DNA from: Poa pratensis
Lineage: Eukaryota > Streptophyta > Magnoliopsida > Poales > Poaceae
DNA length: 64,000 nt
Reading direction: 5' to 3'
Assembly (NCBI GenBank): GCA_947311845.1
Contig: CAMZMU010000020.1
Coordinates: forward strand, 38,587,906 to 38,651,905
The notes under the pieces are model-generated. The model did no database searches. It saw only the letters and a program-made list of their open reading frames with translations, and was not told the origin of the DNA. Positions within the stretch are counted from its first letter, which is position 1. Each line of letters opens with the position of its first letter. Below, one piece after another: positions 56,902 to 64,000 of this stretch. Both the position numbers and the translations under genes were made by a program.

Positions 56902-58969
56902 AACAGAAGCTTCGTTTCAGGCACTCAAAACTGCCTTGATGTCGGCACCAGTGTTAGCCTTACCTGACTTTTCCAAGAAATTCATTGTGGAAACTGATGC
57001 TAGCGACAAGGGTATTGGAGCTGTTCTTCTTCAAGATGGACATCCTCTAGCTTATCTTAGTAGGGCTCTGGGTCCAAAACAACAGGCTCTCTCGACGTAT
57101 GAAAAAGAATGTTTAGCTATTCTGTTAGCAGTGGAGAAATGGAGATCTTATTTGCAACATGCAGAATTCTGCATTAAAACAGATCAACGCAGTCTGGTGA
57201 ATCTAACAGAACAAAGACTGACAACACCTTGGCAACACAAGGCACTCACCAAGCTTCTGGGGCTTCAGTTTAAAATTATCTATAAGAAGGGATTGGACAA
57301 TAAAGTGGCTGATGCATTATCTAGGCACCCTTCTCCTCCCACAGATGATCTGATGACTATTGTGCAGTGCAAGCCGGTGTGGCTAGAAGCTGTTGTTCAA
57401 GGATATGAACAGGATTCCCAGGCAAAACAGTTGCTGGAAAAGTTAGCTATTGCGCCAGAATTCGACCACTTCACTCTTCGAGACGGTCTTATCAGATATC
57501 GGGGGAGGATTTGGTTAGGCAACAACGGCAAGCTACACACAAAAATCACTCAAGCGCTGCATGATAGTGCTATGGGTGGTCACTCTGGTTTTTATGTGAC
57601 TTACCACCGGATTAAGAAACTCTTTTCATGGCCTGGAATGAAAAAGTTCATTACAAATTGGGTTCACAGCTGCACTGTTTGTCAGCAAGCAAAGTCAGAA
57701 AGAGTGGCTTATCCTGGTCTTCTGCAGCCTCTCAAAGTGCCAGCTGGCGCATGGGAAGTGGTTACAATGGACTTTGTTGATGGGCTGCCAAAGTCAGCAG
57801 GTTTCAATTGCATTATGGTGATCGTTGATAAATTTTCCAGATATGCACACTTCGTGCCTCTTTCACACCCTTACACAGCATTTTCTGTGGCGATGGCATA
57901 CATGAAGGAGGTGTTCAAGCTTCACTCCTTGCCGCTTGCAATAGTGTCTGATCGGGACCCTGTCTTCACCAGCAAAGTTTGGCAAGAGCTGTTCCGACTT
58001 TCTGACACTCAACTATGCATGAGCACCGCAAGACATCCTCAGACAGATGGTCAAACCGAGCGTGTAAATCAGTGTATGGAGGGATATTTACGCTGCTTCG
58101 TGCATTCATGCCAGACCAAATGGGCGCAATGGCTGCATCTAGCCGAGTTTTGGTACAACACCAGTTATCATTCCAGTCTGCAGAAAACACCTTTTGAAGT
58201 GTTGTATGGTCATCCTCCCAGATATTTTGGTATTGATCGAGTGGAAGCTTGCGCAATTCCTCAGTTGGATGAGTGGCTTAAGGAACGAGATGTGATGACC
58301 AAACTCTTGCAACATCATCTAGAAAGGGTGCAACAGAGAATGAAAGCTCAAGCAGATAAAGCCAGATCGGAGCGCACGTTTGAAGTAGGTGATTGGGTTT
58401 ATCTCAAACTCCAGCCGTACTTGCAATCTTCTGTTGCGTACAGAGCAAACCATAAATTGGCATTCAAATTTTATGGTCCCTTCGAGATTGAGCAAAAAGT
58501 GGGGAGTGTGGCATATAAACTGAAGCTACCATCTGGGAGTATGATACATCCGGTAATCCATGTGTCTCAACTGAAGAAATCAGTCAAGCAAGATCATGTG
58601 GTGTCTTCAGAACTACCTCAAGAACCACCAGACTATCAAGTACCAGAACAAATTCTAGCTCGCCGCTGGAGACAACTGGGTTCTACATCTATAGGAGAAG
58701 GTCTTATCAGGTGGACAGGTATGTTTGACACGCTGGCAACTTGGGAAAATTTGCAGGAACTGCGCGCTCGTTTCCCTGGAGCACCTGCTTTGGGGCAAGC
58801 AGGTTCTGAAGAAGAGGGGAATGTCACGAACCTGACAGGAACCAGTGGTAGCAACCAAGCCGAGATGACGTCGCAGAAGCAGAACAAGGGCGACGTCGAA
58901 CAAGTAACCCGATCGAAGAGAGAAAGAAGAAGGGCCACACGATATGGAGGTCCTGAATGGACGGCGTGA
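56900..58969 (+). CDS. Element D RNase H, integrase and chromodomain
   Basis: Open to 58969; the first in-frame ATG is at 56936, but in the element it would be read through from RT. RNase H has E-T-D-A-S-D-K-G-I-G-A, S-T-Y-E-K-E-C-L-A-I and K-T-D-Q-R-S-L. Integrase has the HHCC domain (H-D-S-A-M-G-G-H, then C-T-V-C) and the D-D-E core (VTMDFVDGLPKS, IVSDRDPVFTS, HPQTDGQTERVNQCMEGYLR). A GPF module (K-F-Y-G-P-F-E-I) and a chromodomain-like end (ILARRWRQLGSTSIGEGLIR, then L-A-T-W-E-N) follow. The last 48 codons and the stop lie in the right LTR and are strongly basic. No break inside this part. Confidence 0.92.
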   Translation, partial: ETEASFQALKTALMSAPVLALPDFSKKFIVETDASDKGIGAVLLQDGHPLAYLSRALGPKQQALSTYEKECLAILLAVEKWRSYLQHAEFCIKTDQRSLVNLTEQRLTTPWQHKALTKLLGLQFKIIYKKGLDNKVADALSRHPSPPTDDLMTIVQCKPVWLEAVVQGYEQDSQAKQLLEKLAIAPEFDHFTLRDGLIRYRGRIWLGNNGKLHTKITQALHDSAMGGHSGFYVTYHRIKKLFSWPGMKKFITNWVHSCTVCQQAKSERVAYPGLLQPLKVPAGAWEVVTMDFVDGLPKSAGFNCIMVIVDKFSRYAHFVPLSHPYTAFSVAMAYMKEVFKLHSLPLAIVSDRDPVFTSKVWQELFRLSDTQLCMSTARHPQTDGQTERVNQCMEGYLRCFVHSCQTKWAQWLHLAEFWYNTSYHSSLQKTPFEVLYGHPPRYFGIDRVEACAIPQLDEWLKERDVMTKLLQHHLERVQQRMKAQADKARSERTFEVGDWVYLKLQPYLQSSVAYRANHKLAFKFYGPFEIEQKVGSVAYKLKLPSGSMIHPVIHVSQLKKSVKQDHVVSSELPQEPPDYQVPEQILARRWRQLGSTSIGEGLIRWTGMFDTLATWENLQELRARFPGAPALGQAGSEEEGNVTNLTGTSGSNQAEMTSQKQNKGDVEQVTRSKRERRRATRYGGPEWTA
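58809..58821 (+). other. Polypurine tract, element D
   Basis: AAGAAGAGGGGAA directly before the right LTR; it lies inside the pol reading frame. Confidence 0.8.
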
Positions 58970-59238
58970 GATGTCAAGCCGTTCCAACAGTCGGGTCCCA
59001 CAGCGTCACCTGGAGTTGGTTATCTGGGCCTGCGTGTCCTGCGTGGAGACTTGCTTTTGCTAAGCCAATGTATGAACGATTCTCTCACGTCTCTGCCCCC
59101 TTGCTTCTCTTCTGATCCCCTTTCTTCTACTCCTCAATCCCACCTCTCAGACTTCGAATCAGTGATTCAAACCTTGTAAGGACTATCTTAATTCAGTAAT
59201 CGGTGGTGCACTCTTGTCTGCGATCTCGGTGTATAACA
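58822..59238 (+). mobile_element. Element D right LTR (417 bp)
   Basis: Identical to the left LTR by eye, followed by CCGTA and the rest of the P450 pseudogene. Its first 148 bp encode the pol C-terminus. Confidence 0.95.
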
Positions 59239-59243
59239 CCGTA

Positions 59244-59700
59244 CCTGAACCTTGTCATCAAGGAGAACCTCCGGCTGCACCCGCCAGCGCCACTCCTTGT
59301 GCCCCGGGAGAGCGTCGAGGGCTGTGAGATCGACGGATATGTGATACCGGCTGGTTCGCGCATCGTGGTAAATGCGTGGGCTATTGGAAGGGATCCAAAG
59401 TACTGGGAGGACGCTGAGGAGTTCAAGCCCGAGCGGTTCGAGGAAGTAGACGTTGATTACATGGGGGGAAGCTACGAGTTTCTTCCTTTCGGGGCTGGCC
59501 GGAGAATTTGTCCAGGCATTTCCTATGCGCTCCCTGTATTGCAGATGGTGCTCGTGCAGCTCTGCTACCACTTCGACTGGTCTCTGCCGGTGGGCATTGC
59601 CGAGGTGGACATGGCCGAGGCGGGTGGTCTCGGCCTCCGCCGTAAGTCACCACTTCGGCTCTGTGCCACCCCGTTCGTCCCCGAGTCGAGGAACGACTAG
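59244..59700 (+). pseudogene. Cytochrome P450 pseudogene, 3' part
   Basis: Continues the 52793-53413 sequence after element D. It reads L-N-L-V-I-K-E-N-L-R-L-H-P-P (K helix, ExxR), VNAWAIGRDPKYW, F-K-P-E-R-F, then the haem-binding loop FLPFGAGRRICPG and a typical C-terminus, with TAG at 59698. All haem-side motifs are intact, so the copy may have been lost mainly by losing its 5' end and by the D insertion. It is clearly similar to the downstream P450 throughout. Confidence 0.93.
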
Positions 59701-60659
59701 CTAACTGCGCTATTTGACGCTTTGTGCTACTTTTTAGGCCCATAGAAATTGGTACTGTCGTGGGAGGAGATCCACGTCCTATTTCAGAACCGTTGTAAAA
59801 CTGAATAGAATTTACTTTGTAAACTTAAGGTTTTTTATATTTCATATTACACTCTTTTTGTATGCCTACTAGCAAATGGCATGTGCTTTTGCCACCTAAT
59901 AACAGAATGATACATGTATACAGACATCTAAGGTAATTGTTGTCAGCTCCTAGCTGGGACGACTGACGACAGATTCAAACAGTGCACTCAAAACAGTAAA
60001 GACATATATTAGCTGAATGAAGAGACGTTTGAGGGCGAGCCAGAAACACTGGCGGGTAGGGTTTAACCCAATAAACTAAGAATGAGCTCCAAGAATTTAC
60101 ATCCCTGACTTAATAGCCTTACAACAGATAAGAAAATAAAGAAAAACCAAAATCGGGCATTTGACCACTATAACCTTTTGCTAGAAAGTCAAAAACAACG
60201 TTTGGGAACTCCACTCTCGTCTCATGGTTAATCAACGTAGATCACTTCTTCATAACTCGTGAAGCGGTAGAGAGGAAGCGAGAGTGTTAGATAGAAGATG
60301 AGCGCCTCTCGGAGCTTCGCACCGACATACATCTCTTCAATCTTGACTAAATTGAGTTTTGGTGTTGATTTCTTCACAGTTTTGTCGCTAGGGTCCTGAT
60401 AACTCCCCCAGACGCATTAGACCTATCGTTGGGCTGATATATACTAGGAAAACCTTCTGAAGAAATGTTTCATCTTCCAAGGAGGCATATGTTTCATGCA
60501 ACTTGCTCTACTTGATCCGCTGGCGGACAATAGGGATGTTGATATTACCTTGAGCACAAGGGATGAAATTGAGTTCCAAGAGTTTATAGCTTGATAGTAA
60601 GCAAAAACCTTCTGAAGAAACGTTTCATCTGGCATTGCTATTTTTTTAATTAATTGATA

Positions 60660-60750
60660 TGTACTCCCTCTGTTCTAAATTAGATGACTTTCATTTATCC
60701 ACATGTGGATGTCTCTAAACATGTTACATGTATAGATACATCTAAAAAGT
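60660..60750. mobile_element. Possible partial Stowaway-like MITE
   Basis: TACTCCCTCTGTTCTAAATT is close to the terminal repeat of grass Stowaway (Tc1/mariner) MITEs, and TGTATAGATACATCT follows as in their interior. The opposite end is not recognisable, so at best one half is present. Confidence 0.4.
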
Positions 60751-61064
60751 GATCAATAAAGTGTACCATGGTGCTATTGTTATGTTCATGTGTACCATGG
60801 TGCTAATGTTCCTGCTCACTATCTTGCTTATTAGGTCCTCCGAGTTTTCTAGTGTGGTGTCGCGTGGTAGTGCCCCGGAGTGTATTCGGGTGCATATTTG
60901 TAATGACATAAGTGATCAATAAAGTCCACGTGTTCCCCTAAAAAAAGTGCAGACGTCAAGTGGGATTTGCTTTCGCCATATTACTAGGGTCTAGGGCGAC
61001 TGTTCATTTGCCATGCTTTGTCTTCGATGACTTGTCCTCATCTTTCCTTGTCGTGTTGATTTAT

Positions 61065-61198
61065 TTGGACTCAGTCACTAGTTCGGTATTGTGTACTACC
61101 GAAATCTAGCTAAGAAATGCCAGTGTTTGCACGAGAACGTTGACTTCGTCTATCGTTGGACTCAGTCACTAGTTCAGTATTGTGTACTATCGAAATTT
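61065..61198. repeat. Pair of 41-bp direct repeats upstream of the intact P450
   Basis: TTGGACTCAGTCACTAGTTC with GTATTGTGTACTAYCGAAAT, at 61065-61105 and 61157-61198, with only a few differences. They lie about 335-470 bp upstream of the start codon and could affect the promoter. Confidence 0.75.
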
Positions 61199-61471
61199 TG
61201 TATTCGAAGCTTGTTCGTTTCGTCAATTCAAGCAAAGGACCTAATCAAATCCAGTCAATTATAAATGAACAAGCTAGAATCAACGGAAGAGAAAAGTCAG
61301 CAGCTGCCAGCTGGGGATGGACGGCGTTGCACTAATGAGCTTATGAGCACCGAGGACGTAGTAAGAACTAGAACTGAGATGAGGCTACGATTAGTGCAAG
61401 AAAGTCATCACCGCGAAACAAATTCCTCCCGCCCACCTTAATCAGGTTCCGTTGTCAACGCCATAGGTCAC

Positions 61472-61479
61472 TATATATG
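61472..61479 (+). promoter_or_regulatory. TATA box of the intact P450 gene
   Basis: TATATATG, 61 bp upstream of ATG 61533. The distance leaves a short 5' leader of about 30 bp. Confidence 0.6.
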
Positions 61480-61532
61480 TGAGGTACAGCTGACAACCCA
61501 AATGTACACGCGCAGCAGCTCACTAAGCAGCC

Positions 61533-63274
61533 ATGGCCGATCTCCTGTACCAAGCAGTCCTCCTCTCCGTGGTCGCCGTCGTGCTACTCCAGATGCTCAA
61601 GCTCTCTCTCCGGCCGAAAGTGAGGACACCGCCGGGCCCGTGGAAGCTGCCCATCATCGGCAGCATGCACCACCTGGTGAACGTGCTACCGCATCGCGCC
61701 CTCAGGGACCTCGCCGGCGTCCACGGCCCGCTCATGATGCTCCAGCTCGGGGAGACCCCTCTCGTCGTCGTGTCGTCGAGGGAGATGGCCCGGGAGGTGC
61801 TCAGGACGCACGACGCCAACTTCGCCACCCGCCCCAGGCTCCTCGCCGGGGAGATCGTGCTCTACGACTGTGCGGACATCCTCTTCTCGCCCTCCGGCAC
61901 CTACTGGCGCAAGCTCCGGCAGCTCTGCGCTGCCGAGATACTGAGCCCCAGCCGTGTCCTTTCCTTCCGGCACATCAGAGAACAAGAGGTACGGTCGTCC
62001 ACTCGTCCCTGCAGTTAACCAAAGAGTAAGAGTTGCATGCATAGTTGCATACACACACGTACTTGCTAGGAATATCGACTACATGCATGGGTCCGTCACA
62101 ATCATCCGCTAACGTCAAGGTAGAAAAAACTGGTACAGAGGATCGGATCTTAGCTAAGTTAACTGTGACTGTGAGAGATTATTACAACCCGAACCCTGAC
62201 TTAAGTTGTATGCAGGTGAGGAGTCACGTCGAAGAGATCCATGCGGCCGGGCCATCAACGTCCGTGGACGTCACCATGACTTTCTACGGCATAGCTATCG
62301 GCATCGTCTCCCGCGCATCCTTCGGAAAAAGGCAGAGGAAGAGGAGCGCCCAAGAGTTCCTGTCGGCGATCAAGTCCGGCGTCGCACTGGCCAGCGGCTT
62401 CAAAATCCCCGACCTTTTCCCGTCTTGCCGCTCCTTCCTCGCCACGGCGACCGGCATGCGCCGCACCCTAGAGAATGTCCACGGGACGGTGAACTCCACC
62501 ATGAACGAGGTCCTAGAAGAGAGGAAAGGCGTCCGAGCTAGTTGCGGCGCCGTAGAGGAGAACCTGGTCGATGTTCTCATCGGCCTGCAAGAGAAAGGTG
62601 GCCTAGGGTTCAGCCTAAGCACGAATAGCATCAAGGGCGTCATACTTGACATGTTCGTGGCTGGAACTGGCACCTTGGCGTCGTCGCTGGACTGGGGCAT
62701 GGCGGAGATGATGCGGAACCGGAGGGTGATGGACAAGCTGCAGCGCGAGATCCGGGAGGCGTTCCGCGGCAAGGCGACCATCGGCGAGGCCGACATGGAG
62801 GCAGCCCGTCTCCCCTACCTGAAGCTCGTCATCAGGGAGAATCTCAGGCTGCACCCTCCGGTGCCGCTCCTGGTGCCCAGGGAGAGTGTCGAGGCGTGCG
62901 AGGTCGACAGATACATGATACCGGCTGGTTCTCGCATCATCGTGAATGCCTGGGCTATTGGCAGAGATCCGAGATACTGGAAGGACCCTGAGGAGTTCAA
63001 GCCAGAGCGGTTCGAAGATAGCACCGTCGATTTCATGGGGAGCGACTACGAGTTTCTGCCGTTCGGTGCTGGTCGGAGGATGTGCCCGGGAGTTTCCTAT
63101 GCGCTCCCCGTCTTGCAGATGGCGCTCGTGCAACTCTGTTACCACTTCGACTGGTCACTGCCAGAGGGCGTCGCCCAGGTGGACATGACGGAGGCCGATG
63201 GCCTCGGCCTCCGCCGCAAGTCGCCGTTGCGGCTCTGTGCCACACCGTTCGTCTCAGAGTCGAAGCACGACTAG
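61533..63274 (+). CDS. Cytochrome P450, CYP71 clan-like, two exons, apparently intact
   Basis: Exon 1 is 61533-61988, the intron 61989-62215 (GT..TGCAG) and exon 2 62216-63274, giving 504 residues, normal for plant P450s. Residues about 4-22 form a membrane anchor, PPGP is at 33-36, and the C helix W-x3-R at 125-129. The I helix is A-G-T-G-T at 301-305, where Gly304 replaces the usual Asp/Glu but the following Thr is kept. E-x2-R is at 360-363, P-E-R-F at 415-418, and the haem loop FGAGRRMCPG has its Cys near 442. It would be an ER-bound monooxygenase fed by P450 reductase. The family resembles CYP71 or CYP99-type grass enzymes of specialised metabolism; substrate unknown. The intron follows residue 152, and the usual A-type intron near the K helix is absent. 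Confidence 0.92.
61989..62215 (+). other. Intron of the P450 gene (227 bp)
   Basis: Phase 0, donor GAG/GTACGG, acceptor TTGTATGCAG/GTGAGG. The pseudogene has a matching acceptor (ACATGTGCAG/GTGAAG) at 52793, which supports the junction. Confidence 0.85.
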
Positions 63275-63365
63275 CTAAATGAGCTATTTTGCATCCCCGT
63301 GCTACTTTTTTAGATATATAAATCGTACTGTTCTAGCACTCTATTTCGAAACAGATGTAATATTT

Positions 63366-63371
63366 AATAAA
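63366..63371 (+). terminator. Poly(A) signal of the P450 gene
   Basis: AATAAA, 92 bp after the stop codon, in a T-rich 3' region. Confidence 0.55.
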
Positions 63372-64000
63372 GTTTATACAGTACTTGATTTACATGCATG
63401 AAAACTAGAGTCTCTTTGTTGAGTGGAGATTTAAGTTCTAGTGATTCTGGTGTTGAATTTTTTTGAAACAATTATCTACGAGTTTCATAAAAATTTGAAT
63501 CCATTTTTCTATTATTGTGCAACTTGCTATGCATATATATGCTTTGATTTATCTTGTCACTCTGTCCAACGAAATGCAATATGCTTCTCAAGATTTTAGT
63601 ACTTTCATGTTTTGTTTTGCCACTGTACCAAACCAAGAGCTGCTTTAAGATGTTTCATGATACCCCATAAGATAAGTTGATAGAAAATCAAGCTACACAA
63701 ACCCTAAAAGTTTGGTGCACCTATGGTGATTAGAGTAACTAAAATCATCGTCAACAATCAAAAAAATCCGTAAGTCCTAACAATCTATTTAGCTAAGGGA
63801 TGGATGCGGCAACGCGCGCTTACATGATCTAGTTACGCACAACACATAGCCTACATACCCCAATTGCAAGATCTTTAGGCAACAATCGATTAAAACATGC
63901 ACCATTTCAAAGCTATATGCAGATAACCATGTGCCATGTCTTCGATTTGCATCACACGGTTATTCAGCTATATTCATGTCTTCTCTCCTTAGAACCTTAG
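63372..64000. other. 3' flank without recognised genes
   Basis: AT-rich, with no ORF of interest on either strand and no repeat that I recognise. Confidence 0.5.

Larger units (their letters stand above)
53414..59238 (+). mobile_element. Element D: Reina-like chromovirus (Ty3/gypsy), very young
   Basis: 5825 bp with two 417-bp LTRs (53414-53830 and 58822-59238) that I find identical by eye, and the target duplication CCGTA on both sides (53409-53413 and 59239-59243). It encodes gag-protease, RT, RNase H, integrase with D-D-E, and a C-terminal chromodomain-like segment. Short LTRs, total length and chromodomain fit the Reina lineage. Three defects are visible: an extra base near 54207, an in-frame TAG at 55822 and an extra C near 56897. 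Confidence 0.93.
59701..61470. other. Intergenic region between the two P450 sequences
   Basis: About 1.8 kb without a gene. It contains short direct repeats: ACCTTCTGAAGAAA (60452 and 60605), TGTACCATGGTGCTA (60764 and 60791) and a 41-bp pair at 61065 and 61157. A Stowaway-like end lies at 60660. Confidence 0.6.

Noticed and set aside
57966..58256. Minus-strand ORFs opposite element D pol
   Set aside because: Shadows of the integrase frame.
52793..59700. The upstream P450 as a functional gene with a large intron
   Set aside because: It lacks exon 1, has a frameshift near 53120, and the interrupting segment is a retrotransposon with target duplications, not an intron.
1..64000. CRISPR arrays, prokaryotic defence systems, tRNA genes or viral integrations outside the retrotransposons
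   Set aside because: None seen. All regular repeats are explained by LTRs, minisatellites or transposon ends.

Overview
The window is plant nuclear DNA, almost certainly from a cool-season grass (Pooideae; Triticeae or Poeae are the best guesses). The grounds are the TGATACGTCC-type Athila-like LTR retrotransposons, a CACTA element with grass-type subterminal fold-backs, a Cassandra TRIM carrying 5S-like sequence, and GC-rich CYP71-clan P450 coding sequence. I see no bacterial gene, no tRNA or rRNA gene and no CRISPR array.

Layout. Positions 1-2980 are the 5' part of a minus-strand CACTA transposon that runs off the left edge. It is followed by an unidentified locus (2981-3922, continuing at 50302-50335) whose reading frame is split by about 46 kb of nested retroelements. 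The outermost is an Athila-like Ty3/gypsy element, here called B (3923-40920). Its 5' LTR holds a tandem array of a sister family, here called A (LTR-internal-LTR-internal-LTR, 4409-23560). Its RNase H/integrase junction holds a Helitron (27860-34746, minus strand) with a decayed RepHel gene. Its 3' non-coding region holds a 1.06-kb Mutator-like element (38011-39067). After B's truncated 3' LTR comes a second copy of the left flank (40921-41104) and then a solo B-family LTR (41105-50296). The solo LTR holds an LTR element without reverse transcriptase, here called C (41606-49281), and C holds a Cassandra TRIM (47087-47815). Most insertions keep their own target-site duplication, so the order of events can be read directly.

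From 50302 rightward the DNA is closer to single copy. It holds a fragment of a WRN-type 3'-5' exonuclease gene (50952-51323), a broken cytochrome P450 (52793-59700) split by a very young Reina-like chromovirus, here called D (53414-59238, LTRs identical by eye), and one apparently intact P450 gene (61533-63274, two exons, 504 residues). Both P450s are CYP71-clan-like, lie in the same orientation and share an unusual I-helix in which the acidic residue is glycine. They look like a local tandem duplication of which one copy survives.

How it works together. The only gene likely to make a cellular protein is the downstream P450. Everything else is mobile DNA in decay, though D and the A array look recent. 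The most unusual features are: a conserved post-pol ORF in A and B behind an internal TATA box at an exactly conserved spacing, with an upstream GC-rich block resembling the element's own LTR; a long Cys-rich repeat ORF in C that ends on the first bases of the 3' LTR; and the flank duplication that places a solo LTR beside a near-complete copy at one target site.
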